DNA of 64,000 bases from Roseovarius azorensis (GCF_900109455.1 NZ_FOAG01000005.1:235074-299073); one strand, 5' to 3'. Numbered from the stretch's first letter, positions 1 to 9,773 are shown. The notes: generated from the letters alone by a model not told the origin. Made by a program: numbers and translations.

Positions 1-692
1 CGCTTCAGCCCGGCAATCGCGCGCATCGGGTTGAGCGCGTTAGGGCAATATTGCGCGCAACTGCCCATCGAGTGACAATTGTGACAGCCCCCCTTGCCAG
101 AGACCGCTGCCAGAATGCCAGAACGATTCGCATCCCGGCTGTCATTGAGCAGGGTCCATGCGCGTTGCAGCGCTGCCGGCCCCAGATACTCAGGATTGCC
201 CGCCACCGTATCGCAGGCCGCATAGCAGATGCCGCAGTTGATGCATTCGATCCCCAGATCAGCCTCTGCCCGGTCGGGGCTGTTGGCTGTGATCGGGTCG
301 GAATCCTCGAGCCGTCCGCGCGTTGGGTGATGCCGCGCCTCAGCGGCAACCCATTTGTCAAAGAACGGATCCATATCCGTCACAAGATCCTTGATCACAG
401 GCAGGTTGCGCAGCGGCGCGATCTCCAGCCGACCGTTCTGCACCACACGGCTCACATGCGTCCGGCAGGTCCATCGCGGCACGCCATTGATCATCATCGC
501 GCAAGAGCCGCACATCCCCACCCGACAGGAGAAACGATAGCTGAGCGTCGGATCGACCGCCTGCTGAATCCATGTCACCACATCCAGAACGGTTTGGCTG
601 TCACGGGCGGGAACGTCAAAGCGGTCCGTACGGGACGCCTCTGTCGTGCCGCGCTGCACGATCACTTCCAACATGTCAGGTTTTTTGGTCAC
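1..692 (-). CDS. Fumarate reductase/succinate dehydrogenase iron-sulfur subunit (partial, runs off the window)
   Basis: Electron-transfer subunit of a membrane succinate:quinone or quinol:fumarate oxidoreductase. Read from ATG 674, an N-terminal plant-ferredoxin-type [2Fe-2S] domain has Cys50, Cys55, Cys58 and Cys70 (CRVGMCGSCAM). A C-terminal ferredoxin domain has CINCGICYAAC at 144-154 and further cysteines at 197-210 (GCHNCHSMGSCAQYCP). The CINCGxCYAAC form resembles FrdB more than mitochondrial-type SdhB (seen; family knowledge). An in-frame GTG at 692 is an alternative start six codons upstream. About 224 residues are visible and the rest lies before base 1. The flavoprotein and membrane partners are not in the window. 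Divergent from the ATP-grasp operon. Confidence 0.88.
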   Translation of the reverse strand, partial: MTKKPDMLEVIVQRGTTEASRTDRFDVPARDSQTVLDVVTWIQQAVDPTLSYRFSCRVGMCGSCAMMINGVPRWTCRTHVSRVVQNGRLEIAPLRNLPVIKDLVTDMDPFFDKWVAAEARHHPTRGRLEDSDPITANSPDRAEADLGIECINCGICYAACDTVAGNPEYLGPAALQRAWTLLNDSRDANRSGILAAVSGKGGCHNCHSMGSCAQYCPNALNPMRAIAGLK

Positions 693-997
693 AATGCCCC
701 ATGCCTGGCTGGATTGGCTGAGCTTTGCTTATAACTATCAGATCAGCTAACAAAAAGGAATAAATGCTAAAATTTTCCGTAAGTAAAAATATCAAAAATC
801 CCTGCATGCCTGCGACAGACGCAGACATGCGGCAGCATCGGTGCGCTGCGTCCGCGACAGCCATCACATCAGAGAGATTTGCCAATGCCCGGATTTTGTG
901 CATGGTTGAGGGTTAAGCGGGCAATAACCCGCAACAAACCCGCTATAGCACAAAGATTCTGATTGCGCAGGGTCATGGACAGGGAAACCATCATCCC
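693..997. other. Divergent intergenic region, A+T-rich
   Basis: About 305 bases separate the Fe-S subunit gene from the ATP-grasp operon. Bases 730-810 are markedly A+T-rich for this genome and would hold the promoter of one or both divergent units. I see no convincing ORF, RNA or clear operator. Confidence 0.4.
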
Positions 998-2413
998 ATG
1001 GATATGTTCGATGAGATGCAGGGGCCGAGGGGGCAGGTACGCGAACCCTTTTCCACTTTCGACGCATGGCTCGGCAAAGAGGACCCCGCCCGCCTGCGCG
1101 CCAAACAGCGCGAGGCCGAGGATCTCTTTCGCCTCACCGGCATCACCTTCAACGTCTACGGCCGCTCCGAGGCCGAGGAGCGGTTGATCCCGTTCGATAT
1201 CATCCCGCGGATTATCTCGGCGCGCGAATGGCAGCGGTTGGAGCGCGGTATCGAACAGCGGGTGCGCGCGATCAACGCCTTCTTGCATGACATCTATCAC
1301 CGGCAGGAAGTCCTGCGCGCCGGTCGCGTACCGCAGGAAATGATCTCAGGCAATGAGGCGTTCCTGCCTCAGATGATCGGGGTCACGCCACCGGGCGGGG
1401 TCTATACGCATATCACCGGCATTGATCTGGTGCGCACCGGACCGGACGATTTTTTTGTGCTCGAGGATAACGCACGCACGCCGTCGGGTGTCAGCTACAT
1501 GCTGGAAAACCGCGAGACCATGTTGCGGATGTTCCCCGAACTTTTCAGTCAGACCCGGGTGCGCCCGGTCTCGGACTACCCGCGCAACCTGCGCCGCTCG
1601 CTTGCCGCATCGGCGCCTCCGGCCTGCGAGGGCGTTCCGACGGTGGCGGTGCTGACCCCCGGCATCTACAATTCAGCCTATTACGAACACGCCTTTCTGG
1701 CCGACAAGATGGGCGTGGAACTGGTCGAGGGGCACGATCTGCGCGTCGTCGATGGCCGCGTCGCCATGCGCACCACCCGCGGCTATCAACCCATCGACGT
1801 GCTTTATCGCCGGGTTGATGACGATTTTCTCGATCCGCTCAACTTCAACCCCGATTCCGCGCTTGGCGTGCCGGGGATCATGGATGTCTACCGCGCAGGT
1901 GGCATCACCATCGCCAATGCACCGGGTACGGGTATTTCAGATGACAAGGCGATCTACAGCTACATGCCCGAGATCGTCGAATTCTACACCGGCGAGCGAC
2001 CAATCCTGCAAAACGTACCTACCTGGCGCTGCAACGAGAAAGATAGCCTCGAACATGTGCTGGCCAACCTGTCCGAACTGGTCGTCAAGGAGGTGCATGG
2101 CTCGGGCGGTTATGGCATGCTGATCGGCCCCGCCGCGAGCAGAAAGGAACTCAGGGAGTTCGAACGAAAGCTGCGCGCCCGCCCCGGCAATTACATCGCG
2201 CAGCCCACGCTCAGCCTCTCGACCGTGCCGATCTTCACCAACAAGGGGCTGGCTCCGCGGCATGTCGATCTGCGCCCCTTTGTCCTGATGTCGCCCGAAG
2301 GGATCAATGTCACCCCCGGTGGCCTGACGCGGGTGGCGATGAAAAAGGGCTCGCTGGTGGTGAACTCGTCACAGGGCGGCGGCACCAAGGACACCTGGGT
2401 GCTGGAGGACTAG
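998..2413 (+). CDS. Circularly permuted type 2 ATP-grasp protein (DUF404/DUF407)
   Basis: A 471-residue protein of the circularly permuted ATP-grasp group, predicted to form amide or peptide bonds using ATP. Visible features are the N-terminal LTGITFNVYG segment, the central LEDNARTPSGVSYMLENR stretch, and the C-terminal VVKEVHGSGGYGML and YIAQPTLSLST motifs typical of the family. It is first in a tight operon: the alpha-E gene starts 4 bases after its stop, followed by a transglutaminase-like gene and Anbu. This ATP-grasp/alpha-E/transglutaminase/Anbu set is a recurring bacterial neighbourhood proposed to make and turn over peptide tags or small peptides (family knowledge). Its substrate is not known. 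Confidence 0.92.
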   Translation: MDMFDEMQGPRGQVREPFSTFDAWLGKEDPARLRAKQREAEDLFRLTGITFNVYGRSEAEERLIPFDIIPRIISAREWQRLERGIEQRVRAINAFLHDIYHRQEVLRAGRVPQEMISGNEAFLPQMIGVTPPGGVYTHITGIDLVRTGPDDFFVLEDNARTPSGVSYMLENRETMLRMFPELFSQTRVRPVSDYPRNLRRSLAASAPPACEGVPTVAVLTPGIYNSAYYEHAFLADKMGVELVEGHDLRVVDGRVAMRTTRGYQPIDVLYRRVDDDFLDPLNFNPDSALGVPGIMDVYRAGGITIANAPGTGISDDKAIYSYMPEIVEFYTGERPILQNVPTWRCNEKDSLEHVLANLSELVVKEVHGSGGYGMLIGPAASRKELREFERKLRARPGNYIAQPTLSLSTVPIFTNKGLAPRHVDLRPFVLMSPEGINVTPGGLTRVAMKKGSLVVNSSQGGGTKDTWVLED

Positions 2414-2416
2414 GCG

Positions 2417-3358
2417 ATGCTGGGAAAAACCGCCGGAGGGCTTTTCTGGATGGCGCGCCTGCTGGAGCGGGCCGAGAATACCGCCCGGATGATTGAGACC
2501 GGGCAACGCATCGCACTGACGCGCGCGGGTAGCGGCGCGGATGACTGGCTGTCAGTGCTGCAGGCGGCGGCGATGTCACAGGGTTATCTGGACAAGCATG
2601 ACGAAATGCTGCCGGAACAGGCGATCGACTGGATGCTGCGCGATCCGGACAATCCGACCTCTGTCATGGCCACCATCGCACTGGCGCGCAACAACGCGCG
2701 GCTGGTGCGCACGGCGCTGACGCACGAGGCATGGGAGGCGGTCAACTCCTTCTGGATGCTGCTCAAGGAGGCGCTTGCCCGCAAGGTGCCTACCCGCGAC
2801 CTGCCCCGCATCCTGTCCCTGATCCGCGAACGCAATGCGCTGGTGCGTGGCTCTATCCTGGGCACCATGCTGCGCAACGAGATCTATGATTTCATCCGTA
2901 TCGGCACCTTTATCGAGCGGGCAGACAATACCGCGCGGATTCTCGATGTGAAATATTACGTGCTCCTGCCCTCTGCGGCGGCGGTTGGCTCGCGGCTGGA
3001 CAATGTGCAATGGGACACGATCCTGCGTTCGGTCAGCGGCGAGGGAGGCTATCGGCTGGCCATTGGCCCGGATGTCACGCCCATGGGCATCGCGCAATTC
3101 CTTATCCTCGACAAACGCATGCCGCGCAGCCTGAATTTCTGCTGCGCCAAGCTGCGGGACAATCTCAATTACCTGGCCACGGATTACGACATGCGCCTGC
3201 CCTGTCATCAACAGGCCGATACCCTCTGTCGCCGATTCATGAGCCACGACATCGACGCGATCTTCGATTATGGCCTGCATGAGTATGTGCAGGAGGTGCT
3301 GGGCCATCTGGCCAGTCTGAGCACCCAGATCGAGATTGACTACAGGTTTTACGGATAG
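2417..3358 (+). CDS. Alpha-E domain protein (DUF403)
   Basis: A 313-residue, largely helical protein beginning MLGKTAGGLFWMARLLERAENTAR in character, with the family's repeated arginine/glutamate helix signature (RAENTAR near 17-23, RADNTAR in the middle). Alpha-E proteins have no solved catalytic role. They nearly always accompany a circularly permuted ATP-grasp and a transglutaminase-like protein, and are assumed to be part of the same peptide-modifying system. The gene lies 3 bases after the ATP-grasp stop and 3 bases before the next start, so translation is probably coupled. Confidence 0.9.
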   Translation: MLGKTAGGLFWMARLLERAENTARMIETGQRIALTRAGSGADDWLSVLQAAAMSQGYLDKHDEMLPEQAIDWMLRDPDNPTSVMATIALARNNARLVRTALTHEAWEAVNSFWMLLKEALARKVPTRDLPRILSLIRERNALVRGSILGTMLRNEIYDFIRIGTFIERADNTARILDVKYYVLLPSAAAVGSRLDNVQWDTILRSVSGEGGYRLAIGPDVTPMGIAQFLILDKRMPRSLNFCCAKLRDNLNYLATDYDMRLPCHQQADTLCRRFMSHDIDAIFDYGLHEYVQEVLGHLASLSTQIEIDYRFYG

Positions 3359-3361
3359 CAC

Positions 3362-4162
3362 ATGCGCCTCGCGATCAACCACACCACCCGCTACACCTAC
3401 TCTGCCCCTGTCCCGTATGGCGTGCAGCAGATCCGGCTCTATCCCAAGCCGACGCGCGGGCAGACCGTGGTTGACTGGGCTATCACGGTCGAGGGGGCGA
3501 CCAAACAGGTTGAATTTGACGACCACCACCGCAACCATGTGATCCTGTTCGGCTTTGACGCCGGTGTGACCGAACTGGTGATCCGCTCACGGGGAGTCGT
3601 CGAGATGGCCGACACCGCCGGGATCGTCGGCCCGCATGAGGGGCTGACCCCGCTCTGGCTGTTTCAGCGCGCCACCGATCACACTCGCGCTGGCAAGGGT
3701 TGCCGCGAGATTGTCCGCGCGGTCGAGGGTGACAACGATCTGGCGCGGCTGCACGACCTGTCGGCGCGAGTACATGGCGCCATCACCTACGAAACAGGCA
3801 AGTCAGAGGTCGTCTGGACCGCCGAGGACGCGGTCGCGGCGGGGCATGGCGTCTGTCAGGATCACGCCCATGTGTTCATCGCCTGCGCGCGCACGATGGG
3901 TCTTCCGGCGCGCTATGTTTCGGGCTATCTGCGCATGGACGGACAGGACGAGCAGAGCGCCACTCATGCCTGGGCAGAGGCCCATGTCGAGGGACTGGGC
4001 TGGGTCGGATTCGATGTGTCGAACGCGATCTCGCCCGATACGCGCTATGTGCGGGTGGCCACCGGCCTCGATTACACAGAGGCCGCGCCGGTCATCGGCC
4101 ATCGTTACGGTCCGGCAGAGGAAAACATGGCTGTCAGCCTGAGGGTGACGCAGCAACAGTGA
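3362..4162 (+). CDS. Transglutaminase-like cysteine peptidase
   Basis: A 266-residue protein of the bacterial transglutaminase-like superfamily. An N-terminal beta-rich region opens with INHTTRYTYS, typical of this operon type. The catalytic core has the Cys in AAGHGVCQDHAHVFIACAR, the His in SATHAWAEAHVEG and the Asp in WVGFDVSNAI (seen). These enzymes cleave or transfer amide bonds. Here it sits between alpha-E and the Anbu peptidase and probably acts on the peptide product of the ATP-grasp partner (inference). No signal peptide is visible, so it is likely cytoplasmic. Confidence 0.92.
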   Translation: MRLAINHTTRYTYSAPVPYGVQQIRLYPKPTRGQTVVDWAITVEGATKQVEFDDHHRNHVILFGFDAGVTELVIRSRGVVEMADTAGIVGPHEGLTPLWLFQRATDHTRAGKGCREIVRAVEGDNDLARLHDLSARVHGAITYETGKSEVVWTAEDAVAAGHGVCQDHAHVFIACARTMGLPARYVSGYLRMDGQDEQSATHAWAEAHVEGLGWVGFDVSNAISPDTRYVRVATGLDYTEAAPVIGHRYGPAEENMAVSLRVTQQQ

Positions 4163-4175
4163 CAGAGGTTGGCCG

Positions 4176-4907
4176 GTGACCTATTGCGTGGGATTGTGCC
4201 TGGATCGTGGGATCGTATTCATGTCGGACACCCGCACCAATGCGGGGCTCGACAACATCTCGACCTTTCGCAAGCTGCACAGCTGGCAGATACCCGAAGA
4301 GCGAGCGCTGGTGTTGCTCACCGCCGGCAATCTGGCAACCACGCAGGCGGTGATCAGCCTGCTCGAGGAACGCACCAAGGCGCATGAGGAACGCGACCCG
4401 ACAATCCTGTCCGTGCCCTCGATGTTTCAGGCCGCGCGACTGGTCGCGGGCACCCTGCGCAACGTGATCGACACCCACGCCACCACTGGACAACGCGCCG
4501 ACAGCAGTTTCAACGCCACGATGATCCTGGGCGGTCAGATCAAGGGCGGGCCGCCGCGCCTGTTTCTGATCTACCCCGAGGGCAATTTTATCGAAGCCAG
4601 CGACGAGACGCCGTTCTTCCAGATTGGCGAGACCAAATATGGCCGCCCGATTCTAGTGCGGGCCTATGAACGCGGAATGAGCTTTGCCGATGCGATGAAA
4701 CTGTTGCTGGTCAGCTTTGATTCGACAATCAAGGCCAATCTCTCGGTGGGCCTGCCGATTGATGTCTGCCTTTATGAAACTGACAGCCTGACCTTGCCCG
4801 GGATCCGGCGCATTGAGACCGACGATCCCTATTTTCGCAGAATATCGGACGGTTGGGGCGACGCCCTCAAGCAGGCATTCGAGAGCCTGCCAAATCCTGA
4901 GATCTGA
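4176..4907 (+). CDS. Anbu-type proteasome-like peptidase
   Basis: A 243-residue N-terminal nucleophile hydrolase related to proteasome beta subunits. It begins MTYCVGLCLDRG, so removal of Met would expose the catalytic Thr. The SDTRTNAG stretch at about 17-24 carries the conserved Asp near the active site. Anbu proteins form open helical or lock-washer assemblies rather than closed rings (family knowledge). Being last in the ATP-grasp/alpha-E/transglutaminase operon fits a role in degrading the modified peptides or tagged proteins. It starts 14 bases after the transglutaminase stop. Confidence 0.92.
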   Translation: MTYCVGLCLDRGIVFMSDTRTNAGLDNISTFRKLHSWQIPEERALVLLTAGNLATTQAVISLLEERTKAHEERDPTILSVPSMFQAARLVAGTLRNVIDTHATTGQRADSSFNATMILGGQIKGGPPRLFLIYPEGNFIEASDETPFFQIGETKYGRPILVRAYERGMSFADAMKLLLVSFDSTIKANLSVGLPIDVCLYETDSLTLPGIRRIETDDPYFRRISDGWGDALKQAFESLPNPEI

Positions 4908-5271
4908 CCGGAGCCGGAGCGAGGCGTCAGCGCGTCCGGCACGGCCTGATGCTGCAACGCGGCATCGCGCCTCTCTGCAACCGCGAAAAAATCGGGCGCA
5001 GCCCCGGCCAACCGTCTAAAAAATCGGCATTCTCGTTGATGCGCCCCCTCGAAACGCATGGGCATGTGGTCGCGGCAGTCGGCGCGGTGTTGGATGGCGT
5101 TGCTTGATGAAAGCGCACATACCGTCCAGCGGCCCTGATCCTGGAAGACAGACACCGCTGGACGGCAACAACATCGTGATGCTGCGGCAAACAGCCTAGC
5201 AGCCGGATCAGGGCTTGAAAAGCCTCCGGCGGGCCCATGCACGCAGCCCGGACATGGGAGTCTTGTGGACA
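4908..5271. other. Intergenic region upstream of urtA
   Basis: About 364 bases lie between the Anbu gene and urtA. This should hold the urea operon promoter. I looked for a sigma-54 GG-N10-GC pair and found only badly spaced candidates, so I call no promoter. No small gene or RNA is supported. Confidence 0.4.
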
Positions 5272-6552
5272 ATGAATACCAGAATTCTGCTGGCCGTTGC
5301 GGCCACGACGACCGCGCTCAGCGCTGCCCCCGCGCTGGCGCAGGACTGCACCGTCAAGGTGGGCGTGCTGCATTCGTTATCGGGCACGATGGCGATCTCA
5401 GAGACCACGCTCAAGGATACCGTTCTGATGCTGGTCGAACAGCAGAACGCCAAGGGCGGGTTGCTGGGCTGCCCGATCGAGGCGGTCGTGGTCGATCCGG
5501 CCTCCGACTGGCCGCTCTTCGCCGAGAAGGCCCGCGAATTGCTGACGGTAAACGAGGTCGATGTGATCTTTGGCTCCTGGACAAGCGTCAGCCGCAAATC
5601 GGCCCTGCCGGTTCTGGAGGAACTCAACGGGCTGATGTTCTATCCTGTCCAGTATGAAGGCGAGGAATCGTCTAGAAACGTCTTTTACACCGGCGCCGCC
5701 CCCAACCAGCAGGCGATCCCGGCGGTGGATTATTTCCTCGAGGAACTGGGCGTCGAGAGCTTTGCCCTGCTGGGGACCGACTATGTCTATCCCCGCACCA
5801 CCAACAACATCCTTGATGCCTACCTGAAATCCAAGGGCGTCGCGACAGAGGATATCTTTGTCAACTACACGCCATTCGGCCATTCCGACTGGGCCACCAT
5901 CGTCGCTGATGTCGTGGCGCTTGGCGCAGGTGGCAAGAAGGTGGGCGTGATCTCGACCATCAACGGCGACGCCAATATCGGGTTCTACAAGGAACTGGCC
6001 GCTGCGGGCGTCAGCGCCGATGACATCCCTGTCGTCGCCTTTTCCGTGGGCGAAGAGGAGCTCTCGGGGCTGGATACCACCGAACTCGTCGGCCATCTCG
6101 CGGCGTGGAACTATTTTCAATCCGCTGATACCGAGATCAACGCCGAATTCGTCAAGGCGTGGAAGGCCCATGCGGGTGAGAACCGCGTGACCAACGACCC
6201 GATGGAAGCACATTACATCGGCTTCAACATGTGGGTGAACGCGGTCACTGAGGCGGGCACCACCGATGTGGACGCAGTGCGTCAGGCGATGTGGGGGCAG
6301 GAGTATCCCAACCTCACCGGCGGCACCGCTGTGATGCTGCCCAACCATCACCTGACCAAGCCGGTGCTGATCGGCGAGATCCGCGCCGACGGGCAATTCG
6401 ACATTATCAGTCAGACCGAGGAAGTGGCTGGCGATGCCTGGACCGACTACCTGCCTGACAGCGCCGTCCTCAAGAGCGACTGGCAGGAACTGGGCTGCGG
6501 TATGTACAACACCGAAACCGGAACCTGCGTTCAGATGACCTCGAACTACTGA
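5272..6552 (+). CDS. urtA: Urea ABC transporter, periplasmic urea-binding protein
   Basis: High-affinity urea-binding protein of the UrtABCDE importer. From ATG 5272 the protein has 426 residues with a Sec signal peptide (residues 1-23, ending APALA) before QDC. The mature part shows UrtA features: VGVLHSLSGTMAISE, VFGSWTSVSRKSALPV-like text and LMFYPVQYEGEE. I prefer ATG 5272 because it starts right at the signal peptide and a GGAG lies 11 bases upstream. In-frame ATGs at 5254 and 5215 would add an uncharged-looking leader. Probably nitrogen-regulated, but no site was found. First gene of the urt-ure block. Confidence 0.95.
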   Translation: MNTRILLAVAATTTALSAAPALAQDCTVKVGVLHSLSGTMAISETTLKDTVLMLVEQQNAKGGLLGCPIEAVVVDPASDWPLFAEKARELLTVNEVDVIFGSWTSVSRKSALPVLEELNGLMFYPVQYEGEESSRNVFYTGAAPNQQAIPAVDYFLEELGVESFALLGTDYVYPRTTNNILDAYLKSKGVATEDIFVNYTPFGHSDWATIVADVVALGAGGKKVGVISTINGDANIGFYKELAAAGVSADDIPVVAFSVGEEELSGLDTTELVGHLAAWNYFQSADTEINAEFVKAWKAHAGENRVTNDPMEAHYIGFNMWVNAVTEAGTTDVDAVRQAMWGQEYPNLTGGTAVMLPNHHLTKPVLIGEIRADGQFDIISQTEEVAGDAWTDYLPDSAVLKSDWQELGCGMYNTETGTCVQMTSNY

Positions 6553-6611
6553 GCAGGCGCGCGGGGCAAAGGCCCCGCGCCGTTCCTCCCCTCATCAAGG
6601 CCTAGATACAG

Positions 6612-8585
6612 ATGTGTTCTCCCGCCTCTCTCGCCCGTCTCGCGGTGATCGTGACCATCCTTGCCTGCACACCGGCGCTGCGCCCCGGTGTGGCGATTGC
6701 GCAAGAGGGTCTGCAACCGCTTTTGCAGAAGTATCAGGCCGAGATCGCCAAACCCTCGCGCACCACGGTGGACCGGGTTCTGGCGGCGCTGTTGAGGGAG
6801 AACCGTCCAGGCACCTCTGAATTCCTGCGCCGCTGGCAAGATCGCGGGGTCTACGAGCGGCCCGGGGATGGGTTCTTCTTTTACGCCCAAGAGGCGAGCG
6901 GCGCCCTGCACCTGATCGACATCGACAGCGGCGTCGCAGTTGCCGAAGTGACCCGCCGCGAGATCAACCAGATTCGCCCCAATTCCGGGGTGAGGGGGGT
7001 AATCGCCGCGGCTCTCGCGCCTTTTGAGTTGAACGCGCCGGAGCCCGCACGGCGGCAGGCGGCGCTTGATGCCATAGCGCGCAGCGGCGATGCCGACCAG
7101 ATCGTTCCCCTCGCTGACTCGATTGATCACGAACCCGACGCAGTGCTGAAACGTCGCAAGGAGCGCCTTCTGGTGCTGCTCACCGCACAGTTCGGCACGC
7201 CTCAATCCGCACGGCTCACGGCAATCAGCGATCTTGCAGGCGATATTAGCATCGAAGCGCGCAGCGTCCTGAACCAACTGACCGCACGGCAGGCTGGCGT
7301 GGCCATCGCCCTGCCAGAGGGCGCCAATATCGCGCGCGTACTTGAGGTCGGAGAGGATATATCCGGGACCGAAGCCTATGACCGACTGGTGGGCGCAGGT
7401 CTCGCCCCGCCGCGGCAGAGCGCAACAGATCGACGCGAGGTGCTGGCGCAGCATATCGTTGATGGGGCGGTGGGTGGCGTGCCGCTGCATCAGCTTGATA
7501 CAGACGCCGCCCGCACTCGCGCCTACGAGGCGCTGGAAGCGGCAGGTACCGTGCCCGCCCGCGCGGCCGAGAATGAGGTGGCACGCACAGTGGCCGCCCA
7601 TGTGTTCTACGAAACCTATGTCCAGCCCGACCCAGAGGTGACCGCCGCCGCCGAGGATGCGCTCGCCACCACCACGCGCACACTCGGTCTCTACCAGACG
7701 CTCGATCTGGTGCTGGACGGGCTGTCGCTCGCCTCGATCTTCTTTCTCGCCGCCATCGGCCTTGCCATCACCTTTGGTGTGATGGGCGTGATCAACATGG
7801 CGCATGGCGAATTCATCATGATGGGGGCCTATACCGGCTATGTCGTGCAGATATTCATCCCCGACTATACATTCAGCCTGATCGTGGCGTTGCCGCTGGC
7901 CTTTGCCGTGACCTTCGGCGCGGGCGTGACGATGGAACGCCTGGTGATCCGTCATCTCTACACCCGCCCGCTGGAAACCCTGCTGGCCACCTTCGGCATC
8001 TCCATCGCACTACAACAACTGGCCAAAAACGTCTTTGGCACGCAAGCGCGACCGCTTACCGCCCCAGATTGGCTGAGCGGGGCGCTGACTCTGAATGACA
8101 TCGTGAGCATCAGCAATATCCGCGTCGCGATCTTCGTGCTGTCGCTGATCTTCCTTGCGTTGCTGCTCTTCATCCTCAAACGCACCCGACTGGGCCTCGA
8201 GATGCGCGCTGTGACGCAAAACCCAGGCATGGCGGCCTCGATGGGCATCAACCCGAATCGCATAAACATGCTGACCTTCGGTCTGGGATCGGGCATAGCC
8301 GGGATCGCGGGCGTAGCCATCGGCCTTTACGCGCAAGTCACATCGGAGATGGGTGCCAATTACATCGTCCAGAGCTTCATGACCGTAGTCGTGGGCGGTG
8401 TCGGCAATGTCTGGGGCACGCTGGCGGGTGCCTCGCTCATCGGGTTCCTGCAAAAGGGAATCGAATGGTTCAACCCCTCCAACACGCTGGCGGCGCAAAC
8501 CTACATGATCCTCTTCATTATCATGTTCATCCAGTTCCGGCCCAAGGGCATCGTCGCCCTCAAGGGTCGCGCGGCGGGGGACTGA
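6612..8585 (+). CDS. urtB: Urea ABC transporter, permease UrtB
   Basis: Inner-membrane permease of the urea importer, 657 residues. An N-terminal signal-like segment (to about residue 30) is followed by some 330 residues of soluble, helical sequence. The branched-chain amino-acid-type permease then starts near residue 365 (LDGLSLASIFFLAAIGLAITFG, then VMGVINMAHGEF), with many membrane segments to the C-terminus. The long extracytoplasmic N-terminal domain is usual for proteobacterial UrtB. It lies 59 bases after urtA and 3 bases before urtC. Confidence 0.95.
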   Translation: MCSPASLARLAVIVTILACTPALRPGVAIAQEGLQPLLQKYQAEIAKPSRTTVDRVLAALLRENRPGTSEFLRRWQDRGVYERPGDGFFFYAQEASGALHLIDIDSGVAVAEVTRREINQIRPNSGVRGVIAAALAPFELNAPEPARRQAALDAIARSGDADQIVPLADSIDHEPDAVLKRRKERLLVLLTAQFGTPQSARLTAISDLAGDISIEARSVLNQLTARQAGVAIALPEGANIARVLEVGEDISGTEAYDRLVGAGLAPPRQSATDRREVLAQHIVDGAVGGVPLHQLDTDAARTRAYEALEAAGTVPARAAENEVARTVAAHVFYETYVQPDPEVTAAAEDALATTTRTLGLYQTLDLVLDGLSLASIFFLAAIGLAITFGVMGVINMAHGEFIMMGAYTGYVVQIFIPDYTFSLIVALPLAFAVTFGAGVTMERLVIRHLYTRPLETLLATFGISIALQQLAKNVFGTQARPLTAPDWLSGALTLNDIVSISNIRVAIFVLSLIFLALLLFILKRTRLGLEMRAVTQNPGMAASMGINPNRINMLTFGLGSGIAGIAGVAIGLYAQVTSEMGANYIVQSFMTVVVGGVGNVWGTLAGASLIGFLQKGIEWFNPSNTLAAQTYMILFIIMFIQFRPKGIVALKGRAAGD

Positions 8586-8588
8586 GCC

Positions 8589-9773
8589 ATGAGCGAACCC
8601 GAGATTGCTCCGCGCAAGCGGTTTCTGGCGGAAAACCCGTCGGCCCTGCGGTTCATTGGCTGTCTCGCGCTCTTTACCCTCGGCGTCACGGTTCTTTCCG
8701 AGGGGTTCGGACTTGCGTTCCTCTCGACCTCGATGGTCAAGATCCTGGGCATGACGCTCTGCCTCTGCCTCATCGCAGTGGCGATGGATGTGGTCTGGGG
8801 CTATTGCGGCATCCTAAGCCTCGGGCATTTCGCCTTTTTCGGCCTCGGCGGCTATGCCATCGGCATGTGGCTGATGTATGCCCGCACCGAGGGCATCGTG
8901 GTCCAGTCGCTCGCCGCCGCACCCATCCCGCCGACGCCGACCGAGATAGAGAACGCCATCGCCACGCAGATTTTCGGTGTGGTGGGCAGCAACGAGTTGC
9001 CATTTGTCTGGGGCTTTGCCCACAGCCTGCCCCTGCAACTCCTGCTCGTGTTGCTGGTGCCCGGTCTTCTGGCGCTCATCTTCGGCTGGCTGGCGTTTCG
9101 CAGCCGTGTGACCGGCGTCTATCTTTCGATCCTGACGCAGGCCATGACGCTGGCGTTGTCGCTCTATCTCTTTCAGAACGACACCGGGCTGCGCGGCAAT
9201 AACGGCCTGTCGGGCCTGCAGAACATCCCCGGGTTGCTGCACCTGTCGCAATCCACTCTGGCGATATGGTTCTTCTGGGCCTCTGCTCTGGCGCTTGGCC
9301 TTGGCTACCTGCTCTTTGCCTGGCTGGTCTCGGGCAAGTTCGGATCGGTCATCCGCGCCATTCGCGACAACGAGGCGCGGGTGCGGTTTCTGGGCTATGA
9401 TGTAGAGCGCTACAAACTGGTCATTTTTACCCTCACCGCCGTGGTCTCTGCCATCGCAGGCGCGCTTTATTACCCGCAGGCGGGTATCATCAACCCGGCT
9501 GAGATCGCGCCGATTGCGTCCATTTACCTTGCTGTATGGGTGGCCATTGGCGGGCGCGGGCGGCTTTATGGTGCGGTCATCGGCGCGGCTGCGGTCTCGC
9601 TCTCCTCCAGTTGGTTTACGGGTGGCGGCGCGCCCAGTATCAACCTCGGCTTCTACACGATCCTCTGGACCGACTGGTGGCTGGTGCTGCTGGGGTTGGG
9701 TTTTGTCGCGGTCACGCTCTTCTTTCCGCGCGGTATCGGCGGGCTCTTTGACTATCTGGTGAGAAAGCCATGA
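8589..9773 (+). CDS. urtC: Urea ABC transporter, permease UrtC
   Basis: Second membrane subunit of the urea importer, 394 residues, LivM-like. Hydrophobic segments run throughout. Conserved stretches include VVWGYCGILSLGHFAFFGLGGYA near residue 60, NNGLSGLQNIPG in the middle and VIRAIRDNEARVRFLGYD in the cytoplasmic loop that contacts the ATPases. Its stop overlaps the urtD start by 4 bases, so the two are probably translated together. Confidence 0.95.
   Translation: MSEPEIAPRKRFLAENPSALRFIGCLALFTLGVTVLSEGFGLAFLSTSMVKILGMTLCLCLIAVAMDVVWGYCGILSLGHFAFFGLGGYAIGMWLMYARTEGIVVQSLAAAPIPPTPTEIENAIATQIFGVVGSNELPFVWGFAHSLPLQLLLVLLVPGLLALIFGWLAFRSRVTGVYLSILTQAMTLALSLYLFQNDTGLRGNNGLSGLQNIPGLLHLSQSTLAIWFFWASALALGLGYLLFAWLVSGKFGSVIRAIRDNEARVRFLGYDVERYKLVIFTLTAVVSAIAGALYYPQAGIINPAEIAPIASIYLAVWVAIGGRGRLYGAVIGAAAVSLSSSWFTGGGAPSINLGFYTILWTDWWLVLLGLGFVAVTLFFPRGIGGLFDYLVRKP

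Noticed and set aside
5040..5110. Possible sigma-54 promoter for urtA (GGATGGCGTTGCTT)
   Set aside because: The GG and GC pairs are 10 bases apart measured G to G instead of 12, so the spacing is wrong.
5398..6396. 332-codon minus-strand frame over urtA
   Set aside because: Antisense shadow of urtA, no ribosome site or domain.
6546..7955. 469-codon open frame on the minus strand across urtA-urtB
   Set aside because: It is the antisense shadow of urtB in GC-rich DNA; His/Arg/Gly-rich with no domain.
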